The notes beneath the pieces were generated by a model. The model saw only the letters and a list, made by a program, of their open reading frames with translations, did not search any database and was not told where the DNA came from. From NCBI GenBank assembly GCA_028456385.1, contig JALNQF010000014.1, positions 372,001 to 436,000 on the forward strand: a stretch of 64,000 nt of DNA. Direction: 5' to 3'. The first letter of the stretch is position 1; the number at the start of each line of letters is the position of its first letter. Source of the stretch: Ophiosphaerella korrae (Eukaryota; Ascomycota; Dothideomycetes; Pleosporales; Phaeosphaeriaceae). The translations under genes and the position numbers were made by a program. Positions 11,544-24,400 of this stretch are shown here, in pieces.

Positions 11544-14500
11544 GTTCAGTCGTGGGCGGGCGACATCTAATACGGGAAATCTTGGTGGGGGTAATTAGAC
11601 GTACGTTTTTAGTCCTGGATACGGATGGTCAAGTGGGCTTATACCAGCCTTATGGAGAGTGCATCGCAAGGCAGACTCGGGTGAACCACCATAGTGTTTG
11701 AAGATGGTCTGCGCTGCGACATGGGGTCTACTTGTATCCGTGTTTATAGAATGTCTGCGCTTTAGTACGGTAGTCTACATCTCAATCCAACGGCGCAACG
11801 CTTTACCGGCTTTGCGGCTGGGGACTGGAAGGATTTACATCCTTGTAGAGCCATGCCAAGGTCCTCGACCGTTCAACTAGTCCTTGTACGTACCCACGCG
11901 ATAGGTGCCTGGCCCATAGCGAACCTGGCTCCAGGGAAAAGTCAAGCGTTCCCCTTTTGTGGGCAGGACCGGCACATTGGTTGCTCACTGAAGCTGAACA
12001 GCGGATAGGAGCCTAAACCCCTGGTGAATCTTGGAATTACACGGTGCTTCCACCGTCATATTCACGAGCAGCATAGAGGCACGTTGCCATGATACCAGCA
12101 GAGACACTTGCACTGCTGCAACAAAGGACACAGCTGAACGTCCATAAATGGTTCTCTCATAGCGAAGTTAGTGGCTGAGGTTACAGGGCCATCCCATGTT
12201 CAGCTTGGTGTTTTGAGCAGCCCTGTCAAGACTCAAGTACGGCATCAAAGCGCCAGGCAAGGATGTGCGGCAACAATCCGCGACCATGGAGCATGGGGCA
12301 AGTTCGGTATGTCGAGGGTCATCAGAGAAACGAGGTGTGGCATATGCACGCTTCGTCTCAAAGCTTCATTAGTGGAAGATGTCAGCGACAGAATAGGTAC
12401 CTCGTAGTCCGGGGAACCACTCATTCTCATCGAGGCGCGAATGGTGTCCCATGCGGTCCCTGCCGTGCCTCGTTCGATTGCTATATTTATCTCGTGATAG
12501 CAGCTACCGAGCACGTGCTAAAATTTGGTCGCTATGGCGTCAAGGCGGGCCGTCGACGTTCAGGCAGCTCACCGGAAGCCTTGCTAATATCGGCTGATGC
12601 CGCGGCAACACTGGCTTCTGGAAATCGTATCGAATGTTGAAAATGTTGGTTTGGGCATGCGCAGCATACCAAGCCTGCGTGCAGGAGGTGTGTCGTAAGA
12701 TGTCTGGGCCGTGTGATTCGGCTGCATGTGAGCATGTGGGTGCAGACGAAGGGGCTAATTCGGATAATCTCCGCCACTAAACATCAGCTAGCGATCACAA
12801 GGGTTGACGACCTCCATCTTGCACAGGGACCTTGCTCAGCACGCTTCATCGAGGAAATCACCAAACCTACAGCCCGAATCAGGTTCAGAAGAGCAAGGCA
12901 CAGACAATGCAAAGTGTGGCTGTTCACTCTTTAGTCCTTGGCACTTACTGTACTGTGTACACTGGGCGGACACATTCAAGCACAGGCAACTCCGCCGCAA
13001 TAGGCAACTTTTGCAGTGTTGTTGCATTGTCTCAAGCATACAGTTTCTGACATAAGCTGTAGGCTGGAGCACACGCTATCGTGATCTAACCGCACCTGCG
13101 CAGCGCCCTGGGCCTAGGGACAATCTTCGTTCACTGCTGGACCAAGTGCTGTCAACTGAACACGCACTTAGCACTACCAGTACCCGGAGGCCCACACTAG
13201 GACCCGGATTTCGCCGCTGAACAAGTTTTCCAGCCATGCGACCAGCGGTGTATGCTCTCTTACTAAGTTACCATCCTAAGATCCACCAGAAATATGACAT
13301 ACACCCACACCTAGTAAACCATGACGTCTATTCGCCTAGCCACTGCTGGAGGGCACTGAAACAACCTCCTCGTTCAGTGACGACCCTCGTCACTGTCAGC
13401 ACTACCATCAACACTTGCGCCCCACCGCCGACTAGAATGATCGAATCCCCGATGGTGAGGCCTCGCATACCTGATCTAGTCCAGTATGGACGAACTTGGG
13501 AGAGTTGGAATTTGGAAGGCCTAAAAGCGTGACAATCAAGATATCGTCCAACTCGGAAAGGTTAGGCAAAAGTGAACGGTCTTATTGGTGCTAACGCAAA
13601 CCAGCAGTAACATTAGGTAGCCACATCGCTAATAACCAAATGCTCCATATTGTGCAATAATAATTGCACCTGGGACCGAGGCAGATGTGGACCGGTGGGT
13701 GAGCTTGCGCATGTTGCTACCTCTTGCGTCTACATCAACACGAGTCATGAATATTTTAAGTGCCGATTTTCATGCATCCCTCTTTCGGGCCTACACTAAG
13801 TTCTCGGGAGCATCATGTATCTTGACGAAGAAAAGTTGCCATCATGAGTCAGAAACATTGTGTTCGCTTTTGGCGAGAGGCAATCTCGCAATGTCATGCA
13901 AACATTTCAGGCACCGGCACATCCCCGGCCGCAGAAACTCCATCGGCAATCCACATCCGCTCCAATCGAAGCTTGGAACTGGACGAAAGTTCATTTCTAA
14001 CCGCATTTTCCATGGTTTGAATTCACATCAGAACCTACCAGGAGGTCGGGTGCTGATAAGGATAGCCACCACTCGTCACACCAACCATCGATTGCCCAAT
14101 AAATATGTACATGAAGAAAATCTCTTTTTGCAGGCAAAAAACACAAGACAAAGGTATACCCATTGGGAACACCGCAATGTCAGTATCGCTTGGCAGGGGC
14201 AAGAAATTCGTGCACAGCCGTTAGTATCAGTCCATGGTGTGGAGATTTGGCCTACCACAGAGGGAAATGATCCCTGGCGACGAGAAGTACCCCATAACCA
14301 AGAATGCAGACTTAGGGTCATCCTTGCACCAAAAATACAACCACAAGTCTCAGATAATCGAGGCTCGCAACGGGGTAATAGTTGTCCGAGAGCCCGGCAT
14401 CTCTCACACGAGGAAGCACTGGTTCGGGCCATTCCTTTGCATCAAACAGGTCGAGGTATGCAGTGCTCTACCCGGTCCTCTACCCGGTCATCAGGCAACC

Positions 14501-15370
14501 AGCAAACCCAGTGCGGACACATCGGGACCTGGTGTTGACCGCTGCCGAAAAGAAATCATTGCATTCAGGCCCTCTCGGTATCTCCGATGTCGAGCTGTTT
14601 AGGAAAATGAGAAATTACTAATTATGTACTTCGCGGTATCAATCCGCGCTAGACTCTGCGTGTTTGTTATGCGGATCCTTCCAAACGTGACTTTTTGGAT
14701 CCTTTTTGACTACATTACCACGATTTGGATGATATAACACGGCAGTTCAACACTGCTTACATGAGTCAACTACACGTGGTTATATGGTTCAAAGTGGCGT
14801 GAGATTTAGGCAGCGAGTTGGATGTGCTGAGAACGTGGGTACTGTACGCGGTTCCATGAGGAATCACGATGATGACGAATGGCGGAAGAATTCATCATTG
14901 GGCAAAGTGAGCCTACTGTAAAGGTGGAGTCAGGTTAGTTTAGTGTGCACTCCGCATTGCAGCTAGTCGGCGACATAGTAAACTCGTTACCCACGCGTAC
15001 TCCAAACCTCTTTGTCAACTACCCAACAACCTCGAGAAACCCACGTGGGATATTTCCATATTTACCCTCTAAGTTAGATCCAGTCTTGTGGCGCCACGAC
15101 GGTGTTTAGACGAGGAGCTGATTCCTTCCCTTCCCCTTGGGGGATTGAGCCTACCGAATCCCACCCGCGCATCCTATATGCACCACCCTGTCTGTACCCT
15201 TTCCGCACTGGCGGGGGGTATGCCTTAGCCACATCCGACCCACATCTGCATCCTACCCGCGCCCTATATCACAAGCGTTGCACAGGGACGGACCTGAGTA
15301 CGAGGGAAATCAATGCTCTATAGCTCGAATGCTAGGTTATTGCTCCTTCATCAAGATACAGTAAATGCTG
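11544..15370. other. Gene-poor tract upstream of the C2H2 gene
   Basis: About 3.8 kb without a supportable gene. The longest open frame (13687-14538, plus) has an Arg/His-rich composition without domains and overlaps competing frames on both strands, so I do not call it. A second frame ends at 14621 with a protein-like tail (AEKKSLHSG) but cannot be extended by splicing. No tRNA, microsatellite or inverted repeat stood out. It may hold regulatory DNA or unrecognisable decayed elements. Confidence 0.55.
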
Positions 15371-17444
15371 CTATTGCGGTAGCATATCTAGTGCCCGTTT
15401 AAACGTCTCAATTAACTTGGCCGTGTCTTCGAGCCCAACACTGAAGCGAATCAGATCAGCTTCCACACCCCATTGCGCACACTGCGTTGCTGTTAGTAGG
15501 CCGCGTGACCATGCGCGCTGTAGCTATTGATAGACGTACCCATTCAAGTTCTCCATAGTGCGCCAAGATGACGTATGGGGAGCTCAGTGTAAAGTTGGTA
15601 CCTAAACTAGGCCCTTTCGCGGTGTCCAGGTTGTCGAAGAACGCTACTGTATCTTGCCGTGTGTGAAAGGTGGCGGAGAGTAGTCCACCATAACCACCCT
15701 TGGGATTGCGACACTTTTCGTAATTTGCGCGCGTTGGACTTGTTTTGGGGTAGTTGACCTGTTTTACTATTAACCTTGTTAGTAGCTTGTTGCCTTTCTA
15801 TAATGTTTAATGGACTCACCGCGAGGATGTGCACTGAGAACATCGCATATTGCTTCTGCATTTATTCCAATACGTTCAATCCGTGAAACGAAGTCGCGAC
15901 TGTTTCGTTCAAGAAATATGCTGTCTTCTGCCCACTGGTTATCTACGTAGTCTTGATTCCAAACTTCCTTCAACTTCTTATAGCTCCTAGCTTTGGGGTT
16001 TAGGACAAGTCTGCCGTATGTCATTATCCGGAATATGTTAAATTTCGCTCAAACTCACCCTCCTCCCATAACATTACTATCACCACTGAAAACCTTCGTC
16101 AAACTGCTAACAACCACGTCTGCGTAGGGAAGAACATTGACGTTGATGAAGTTGCCCACAGTCTCATCCACTACGACACAGAAGTCGTATTTGTCAGCCA
16201 GACCTCGAATACGCTCGAGATCTGGTGACCGAAGAAGCGGATTTGTGGGAAACTCTGTAAACAGCGCCATATATCGCTCGCCACTCTCTAGTCGTCGTTC
16301 CAGATCGTCCAACTCCTCGGAAGACCCAAAGCCATAGAACAGCGAGCCTGCCCCGAACTTCTCTGTAATCTTTAAGGTGTCAATATAAGGGAATCTGTTT
16401 GAATGAGCATAATTCATAGAGTGTGCTGGGGTATACTTGCCCATAGACTATGGCCGTTAATTGACCCTTTGCTTCTAGCAAATTACGGTGCGTATTGAAG
16501 ATGGCGCTCATGCCTGTAGGATACAGATAGACATCATCCTCCGAGAAGCCAGCAATACCCCTGGTTGTTACGCTATCCTTTTCCAACGAAAGGGCTTCTG
16601 TTAAACCCACGTCTGCAGTCAATGATCCTGCAATACGCCTCCGAATAGCTAGCTTTGCATTTTTAGTCATCGAGAGATCCAGATTACGCCCAAACCTCTC
16701 TTCGACGAACTGATCGGGGTCTTGAACACCACCACTCAGTGGCTTGCCCATGACATCAAGATCGATGGAAGTCTTCTTCTGATACCGTCGTGGCCCTTTG
16801 CACACTCGCGCTGGTTGATTGAGACTTGATTGTTCGACCAGGAGACCCCCCTGGAACAAATGATGGCAGTATTCTGCTCTTCGGCTTGACACACCATCAC
16901 CGGAATGTTGCCAAAACTGTTTAGCAATACTGAAACTGTCTCGTGGAAATAATACAGCCGATATCCTGGGCGATATCATGACAAGTTCCTCTGAACGTGC
17001 CTTCTCCGCGGTCGGAACTAGATCAATGATTCGGACTTGCGCATCCGGCGCGAACCGGATGAAGAAGTCTTTACATCTTGAGGCGGTAGCATGTGTTGGG
17101 AATAGCATAGCAGCTTCATCTTTGGTTCCATATCGTTCCACTAGACTTGCTGCAAACGCTTGAATTTGTTTGTGTATGAAAAATCTGGTTCCAGGTCAGC
17201 TAATGGTAGCGGGCCCTTAAACGTCTGTTTACCTAGGGTAACCAGTCTTCATTTTACTTATGACCCATTCTTCACCTTCTTCATACCCCACATTTGCCTG
17301 CCATGTAGGAAGTGAAACGCTTACAGCCTGTATTATATTAGTTTGCGCAAATACCTCAAATACAACACTATTACCCACGTGCTCTGTGGAGGGTGGCAAA
17401 CTTTCGCCAACTTCAACATCATTCTCCAGCACCATTGGTGACAT
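15371..17444 (-). CDS. STR2: Cystathionine gamma-synthase (PLP enzyme of transsulfuration)
   Basis: Makes cystathionine from an O-acyl-homoserine and cysteine (fungal STR2 / met-7 type), Cys/Met PLP-dependent family. Six exons: 17444..17233, 17184..16441, 16394..16059, 16010..15820, 15766..15540, 15481..15371; 606 residues, normal for the fungal enzyme. Introns are 46-58 nt. Intron 2 (16440..16395) uses a GC donor (GG|GCAAGT); this joins AIVYG to FPYIDTLK, as in homologues, whereas the nearby GTATAC donor would put a stop four codons into the next exon. Landmarks: [16 protein letters not shown] near residue 42, [11 protein letters not shown], the PLP-lysine segment [16 protein letters not shown], and the C-terminal [15 protein letters not shown] and RFSVGLED blocks. 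All splice phases agree. Divergent from HAUS1, with a TATCGATA palindrome between them. Confidence 0.93.
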
Positions 17445-17611
17445 CCTGAAATAGAATGAGAGAGAAAAAGAGGAAGGGGATATAGGGCAATGTAATACAA
17501 CTAGTGGAAGAGAACGGAATTAATATATCTCACCGCAATGACTCTTGCGACAATTTGTTACTAGGCTCAGACTAATTCATAGCTCCGACTTCGCAACGAC
17601 GTGTTGTTGTC

Positions 17612-17623
17612 CTTATCGATAAG
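17612..17623. promoter_or_regulatory. 12-bp palindrome CTTATCGATAAG, STR2/HAUS1 divergent promoter
   Basis: Perfect palindrome 168 bp before the STR2 start and 106 bp before the HAUS1 start. Same core as the sites at 1283, 41855, 46834 and 56875. Confidence 0.6.
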
Positions 17624-17728
17624 AGAATGCACGGCTCACACCTTATTCCCCACGCGACGTGACATCTACGGCGTCCCAACGTCCCAACCCTGTATTTCCG
17701 TGTGCTGTAGCCGTCAACGACCACAATC

Positions 17729-18671
17729 ATGGACAATCTCACACCCTCAGACCTCTTCTCGCCCTCAAAAGCCCGTCAACAACGCGCACAAGCTCAAGAC
17801 TGGGCACACATAGACTCATGGCTATCTTACAAATATTCCGGCCGCTCAGTGCCCACATTCGAGCGCAACGAAGAAACACTCAAAGCACTCCGGGAGCTAT
17901 CCAGAGCAAACGAGCGAGCCGACGAAGAAAATGCCGTAATCGAGAGACTTGAGCGAGAAGCGCTGAAGGAGCTAGACGAGGTATGAGAGGAGCATAGTAG
18001 ACGAGCCCGACCGCTCACAACGGTAGGTCACAAAGAACGAAGAAGACACACAGCTCGTGTTCAGGATAAAAGCCAGTCTCACACCGGATGGCGAACAGGC
18101 GCTACACGCGCTCGCATCCACAACCATCGCACTGAATACTCCAAATACAAGCCCGGAAACGGTGGCACATGCCTTGATACAGCACACAGCTACGTCGCAT
18201 CGGCTCACGAACCAACTCGCGCATATCAAAACTCTGCAGAATTACTTGGCGAAGCAGAATGCTTTGCTGCGGGCGCAACTCAGTACACTTCAGACTGATC
18301 CGGCCTTCTCGACGCCGTCGAATTTGCAGCGCCAGACTACGGAACAGGCACGCCAGACAAAGCATTTACGCGCAAAGATTCGCGAGCATGAAGACAAGCT
18401 GTCGTCTTTGCAATCCAATCAGTCGCGGACAATGACGCCGGGATCGAAGTACATTGGGTCTGCAGAGGCGATTGGGGAATTACTGGAGCAGCAGAAAGCG
18501 CTTGACGAGTTGCGGGAGAAAGTCGAGGGACTGGAGAGGGAAGTGGGTGAGTATCAGGGGTTGCCGGCGGAGAGAGAGGCGGCGCGGAAAGAAGTAGGGA
18601 AGTTAGAAGTTGGGCTTGATGAGATGAGAAGGAAACGGGATGAGTTGTTTGAGGGGTTGGTTAGGAGGTAG
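17729..18671 (+). CDS. HAUS1: HAUS augmin-like complex subunit 1
   Basis: Augmin recruits gamma-tubulin to existing microtubules for branching nucleation in mitosis. Exons 17729..17980 and 18027..18671, intron 46 nt (GTATGA...GGTAG), phase 0; 298 residues. The N-terminal segment LFSPSKARQQ...DWAHIDSWLS and the motif VPTFERNEETLKALREL are what I remember of fungal HAUS1 proteins. The rest is largely helical with heptad-like coiled coil (about 85-150, 170-298), matching the subunit's rod shape. I identify it by these short conserved N-terminal motifs and the coiled-coil design; a profile search would settle it. Convergent with NUP37, with 570 bp between stop codons. Confidence 0.75.
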
Positions 18672-19241
18672 GGAGGTTGATAATAGTAGATACTAATTTA
18701 TACATGAAGTCGACCACTTCAGTATTGATATACATCAAAGTATCAACATCAATAAAAAATGTCGCACTCGACCCACAACACAACACCACTTTGGCGTTGC
18801 GCATCCCTCGCTAACCGTCCTCACCTAACCAACTCCTTTCGGTGAAGGCGGCTCAAGTTTGGCTGAGGTTATAGGTCTATAGTGCACGTATCCCATTGCA
18901 ATCCAAACCGCCCGTCGTAACATCTGCACTTGCTCGCGCTCGTGGAGAAGTCATCCAGGCAAGTTGGCGACAATGGCGACACTCTTTGTTCTTTCGCGAG
19001 GCTATACTGAGCAGCAGGAATGAGTCTGTTCGCTGAGCTCCACCTTAGGCCGCGAGGGTTGGTCACGCATATGGGTAATTGAAGATGAAAATGGCGGAAG
19101 AAAAGGAAAGAGGAGGGTGGGAGGCGGTTGTATTGCCCCTGGTGCTCCAGACCATGTACGCCAAGTATGAGGGCGCTATGATGGATATCCTATAAATTAG
19201 CTTACAGTGTATATTAGGTAAGGTGTTTGCTGTAATGTCAA
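18672..19241. other. Convergent intergenic region HAUS1/NUP37
   Basis: 570 bp between two stop codons. Holds the two 3' UTRs. No gene or repeat supported. Confidence 0.7.
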
Positions 19242-21303
19242 TCAAGTTGCGGATGACGCAAACAAGACTTTTCGTGGGTTCCCAAGCGTCAGGCTCTTGG
19301 AAACAGTAGCACTTCCCTCCATGTCATCTAGCAATCTGTCCATACCGCCGAGGTCGAGCTCTCCGTGCGAAAGAAGTGCTTGATCGGTCCTTCTAGCCTC
19401 TTCATTTTCTGCTTGCTCCTGTGCAAACGCCAAGTTTAGATCTCGTCCAGCAGGTCTACTTGCACTGGTGGTTATAATGAGACGATGTTCTGCTGAGATT
19501 AGAGTATCCCTGGGTATTGCCATCTGTGAGGCCTGCGGCGTTGTATCGAACTGCGATATTGAAGTGATTGCTTCGCCAAGCAGCGTGACATCGTGAACTT
19601 GGGTAAGACCAGGACCAGGCAGTGAGGCGCCATTGTTGGCAGACACAGTACGTGCCCAAAATTTGCTGAAATCTGCTATTCTGTGGATTTCGGAGCCATA
19701 CCAAATGACGACTGAGTCTTCGCTTGCGGTGTCGCTAGAAGAAGGTAAAGAGGCAACCGAAATACCACCGCTAGGTGCAACGGAAACTGCTGACTGACTG
19801 CCATGAAATAATGTTTCCTCCTTCTTGCGGCGCGTGTTAGGTGTCATAGGAGCGAGCAAGCTACTGCGACCACCTCGCTTAGGACTAGATACACCGCTGG
19901 AGGAACCCTCTTTCTCCAATGTGCCCACAAACCCACGTAGTGAGAATGCTAATGGCAGAGCTGGGGGACTAGGCCCTGATCGGTCCATATCCCACACGCC
20001 CCATTCTCCATCAGCGAGCAAGGCTAATATGTGATGCCCATCAGATATCCATTTTGCATCCATAATGGGTTTGCGCGTAACAAGCACTGCAGGAGGGGAT
20101 ACATTACTTTTAAGACTCTCGAAATTTGTCCTAAATGTGGCCACAAAAGCACCCGAATCGCTCTGGTTACTACCAGAAGATGGCTTGCGGCTTCCGGGTG
20201 CAAAAATATCGTACACGCGCGCGGTGCCCGCCGTATCCGTGATGAGTAATTGTGAGTGGCGGTGCTTGGGAAATTGCGCGGTATTGAATGCAACACGAGA
20301 GGCAGGTTTGCGTAGTGTCAGTGTCTTGTATGGAGTGGTAGGGTGTGAAGTAGTGAGTGAGGTTTCGGCGAATTGAAACCTCCATATTTTGAGCAAGCCT
20401 CCGAGTTCAGCTGAGTGTGATGCAACAAGAAGATCGAACCCCTCTTCTGCCTCATTCTGTGAACGTGAGCGACTCTGTCTCCGACGCCGACGAGCTGGTG
20501 TTGGTGCGTCCCTATCGCCATCCACTTCCATTTCATCTTCAGAGTGATCTTTGAAGGTTGGCTCGCTTCGTGACGTCCATGTCATAGTAACGCCTCTTGG
20601 GATAGCCTGATGTCCGTGGGTCTTGATAACCTCTTCGCCAAACTGTGATGTAGCGCTATGTGGCTTTTCCTTGACGACGTTTGGAGGAGGGTTTAGTGAA
20701 AGCGTGATGACCCGTACGGTGCAGTCGGCGCATGTGATTGTGAAGACCATCTTCTTGCTAAATAAGGCTGGTATCGACTCCGCGGGGCGGAGTGACGAGA
20801 TTGCCGGTATCTGGGGCACTGCAATGTGCAGGACTTGGGTGTTGAGGGCCAGGCGCAAATGCTGCACGAAGAATGGATATGGGTCATCAGGGTCCAACTC
20901 TTCTTCCTCGTCCTCAAATTCGGCTTCTGGAGCTGGCTGTTGGGCCGCAGCCTTCGCGGGCTCTTCATCGTCGGAGTCGATGATCATGATGGCACCTTTG
21001 TTGGTGCCATTGACCTTGGCTGGCTTTGTAGGCTGTTTGGGCGCGGCGGTAGTCTTCTTCAACGGGCGCCCACCTCGCCATGCTATCCCAACACCCGACT
21101 CGTAGCCATAAAGGATGATGGTTGAGCCGTTGGGGGCTTTTACGGGGTATATTGTTGCATCGTGCACGCGGTGCGGTAGCTCATACCTAGGCGTCTACTG
21201 TCAGCTGAACTATTTACAATAGCTTTTGAGGTAGCATTCAAGAACTAGGGCGAGCTTACCTAAGCTGTGTTGTTTTGCCTTTCGTCGAGATGATGGGCCT
21301 CAT
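19242..21303 (-). CDS. NUP37: Nucleoporin NUP37 (fungal type)
   Basis: Beta-propeller subunit of the Y-shaped (Nup107-160) complex of the nuclear pore. A short first exon 21303..21260 (MRPIISTKGKTTQLR) is joined over a 73-nt intron (GTAAGC...CCTAG) to the long exon 21186..19242; 662 residues. The joined N-terminus YELPHRVHDATIYPVKAPNG followed by YGYESGVGIAWRGGR is characteristic of fungal NUP37. A WD-like propeller is suggested by LLVASHSAELGGLLKIW, RQLLITDTAGTARVYD-like and LALLADGEWGVWDMD segments. Two acidic or Arg-rich insertions (about residues 75-110 and 235-260) are likely disordered. The start codons of NUP37 and APC1 are only 196 bp apart on opposite strands, so they share a promoter. 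Confidence 0.82.
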
Positions 21304-21499
21304 GATGCCATGCAGGAGATGCGATGCGGTAGGCTGTGTGGTTGGTTGGCAAGGTGCAGAAAGCGCGTTGTACACCAAAGCAGCTGATAGCGCGTCACCT
21401 CCACCGTGCGCCCCGCAAACATTTGTCGCAACATCACACTCCCTACCATTACTCATGGCTAGCCTCTTCAGCTTCTCATAATGCAACTCGAGCCTCCGT

Positions 21500-24400
21500 A
21501 TGGCCTCTCTTCGCTCGATTGGGGTTCACAAACCCGCTGCTCTGCAGTACCTGGTTACCGAGTCCATCCTGAGCGACGATAGCACCGAGCGCGACTATGT
21601 CTGGGACACTTATACCGATGACAACCCTGACGGCCCCACCGACGAGATAGTTACAACCAAATATCATGTGGTCTGGTCAAGGGGAGGCACCGTACGCAAG
21701 GTTTTCAATTTCGAGATTGAAAAGCAAACCATCATCCAAGCGTTGTTGACCCGGTTTCCCGTTGAATTAACTTCGTCCACACCTGGCGAAACGACGGGCG
21801 CTGCAGAATACAACGCGCAGGACCAGTCAAAAAGCTTTTTGACTCAGGGGACACAGCCAGCGACAGACCCAAATGCTCCTATCGAACCAACTCCTTCAGT
21901 AACCGAAGTGAGGGCTCACGCACTCGTTGTGTTCTTAAGGTCTCAGGCACATATTTTTTTCCTCTCTGGAACTACTCACATTGTAAATCTACCATTCGAG
22001 GTCGATAGAGCTTTTCCAGCAGCTCGGGGCGTAGTTGTACAAAGGAAGATAACCACAGTGCAACCTATCCCTCCGAGCCCCCAGATACCCAACGCGCCTC
22101 CCAATTCATTCTTCACAAACAACCAATCATTCCTTTCTCAGACTCTCCTTCAGAGCTTTTCTCAAACCATTTCCCAGTCCCACCAACACCATAGCTCATC
22201 TCTTGGCGTACCGCGCACAGGCAAAGGCCGGCACTCTACCTCAACTGGCTTTCTTGATGGCTTAGGGCAGACGTTTGCAACCTCAAATGCTGATAGCATA
22301 CCAAGAGTTTACTCTCTCACTGACCCTCTTGCCGACCTGGGGCTCGTGGTCAATGTACATGCGGGCGGCGAGCGGAGCAGTCTGCTGACAATTCCAGGCT
22401 CGGGTCATCGCAGGCTTGAGGCCCTTGAGAAGGCTGAGGAAGTCATATATGTGTCTCCCCAAAATGAGGTCCTGTTCGATCGCAGTGGCAATGACAAGCC
22501 GCTCCTACTGGTAGTCACGGCAAATCACGAGACAAATGTATTTACCATCTGGTCTGCAGCTTACCTCGAGCCAAAATCAATATCTGCATCCCGAAAACAT
22601 CATGTTCCTTTACCCATCTCCAAGTCTCGACGACGCAGCTCATATGGTGGGACAGCACCTGGCACAGGGGCAACAACACCAGCCCTTCGAGGGGCCGATA
22701 GATTCAGGGAGAGTTTTGGTGGCAACACGCGCGGCAAAACCCACCCTGCGTCCTTCAGAGAAGTTTCGTCAGGGAAGGAACGTCTTTCAGATGAGGCTGT
22801 AGAGGAAGCGCTCGCTTCGCAGCTTAATCCTGAATCTGAGATCGTTCGCCAACCGAAAGAGTCAAGGCGTGTGAGTGGCTTGTTATCTCGGGCAGAGCTA
22901 TCAACTAGCTTTGACAAATCGGCCTTTCAAGATCTGGCTACGCATCGCAACAGCATAGGAGGTAGTTTCTCCACAAGCTTCGGCGCCAGTCAACGCAGCC
23001 GACATTCTATGGGGAATGACAGGACGAGCTTTGGTGGATTTTCACACTCACGCCATCGCGCGTCAACCCCCGGCAGCATCACATCTCGAATGAGTTTGGC
23101 TGCATCAATAGATGATACTCTATCAGATGTCATGGATGAAGACACCTTTGACACGATCGAAGATTATGATGAGCTTGATGACCTTTTTGCGCCACCTGAC
23201 GCTAGAGGTGACTCGCAGCGGACTGATGGCCTCCACAAAGAGATGGTCATGAGCATAGTGGTGGAGATTCCAGCAACCCAATATCTGAAGAGCGGGCTGT
23301 TTGCCTTGAGTGATCCAACCGAGAACGTAAGTATTCGTAATAGCGAAGACCACATGGGCGTAGCAATAACATGACTAAACAGAATCAACCACGAGCGAAA
23401 GTCTTAACTCTGAAAGCACCATTCAACTCTGCGACACTTCACGAGCGAAAAGTGTACCTGTACATATCTCATCCGTCTTTGGCCAGCCCTCTGGAGTGTG
23501 AGTTGAGTGTCACCCGAAAAAGACTGTCGCCTTCAGCATCAGCATCTCAGCCTCGATCCATTCGTGCCGCTCCTCGGTATGCCTGTGTTCCAAAGTATGT
23601 AGACACACGATTGCTTGAAGGTACACTAGATTTGGTGAAGCTTCGTGATGGCTACATCGAGCGTATAGCCCTACTCACCTCAACAGATCCTCTTGAGCCT
23701 TGTTTGGCTCTTACCGCAGGATGGGGAAATCATCTTCCACTTAAACTTTCTTTGGGTTTGATGAAGCTCTTTGATCCGTATATCATTCTTCAACATGATC
23801 AAGAAAGGGCCACTGCAGGGCTGCATCGGACGATAACTGCCGCCAAACCATTGCAGCATGTTGTCTCGCCTGGACCAAGCGGAAAACTTGAGATTGTTGA
23901 TGGCGATTATCGAAGACACGGCATGGAACTTCGCATGCTACCATCGGATGAGTATGTGGCAGAGTTATTCCGTGTACTTTCTACAGTGTTGCCAAACTAT
24001 ACTGGGGATTTCCTCCTCGAGATATGGTGGAGCATTCGGAAATCAATGTCAAGTAAACCTGATGATTACTCTAATCTCGATTGGGAGGCTTTTGTCGCGA
24101 CTATCTTTACCCTTGCGGTCCCTTTTGTTAATGAGAAAAGCCGTAAGCCAAACAGTCGAGCAAAGACCAATCAACGAAGGAGTTATGGTCGGCCTCATAG
24201 CCAAGCGAATCCAGATGAAGAATTTGATGATGAACATTACGGCTGGCGTCTAATGTGCAAGCGTCAAAATTCACAAGCGCAGGCGAAGAGTTGGTCATCA
24301 TCACCCTGGGCTTGGGCATTGCAAACTAGCTCCGCATCTACTACAATGAGCCCGCTCTCGAGGCGCTCATCAACTCGCCATTCACCTACAATCGCACAGA

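Noticed and set aside
13687..14538. Longest unassigned open frame (283 codons, plus)
   Set aside because: Arg/His/Ser-rich composition, no domain, overlapping open frames on both strands and no splice partner; probably chance in non-coding DNA.
16430..16445. GTATAC as donor of STR2 intron 2
   Set aside because: Would join in phase 0 to ATT CCC TTA TAT TGA, giving an early stop; the GC donor 4 nt upstream restores the conserved sequence.
24180..24380. Possible hidden intron in APC1 exon 2 (low-complexity Ser/Gln stretch)
   Set aside because: The frame stays open, WAWALQ resembles the family at this place, and no donor/acceptor pair improves it.
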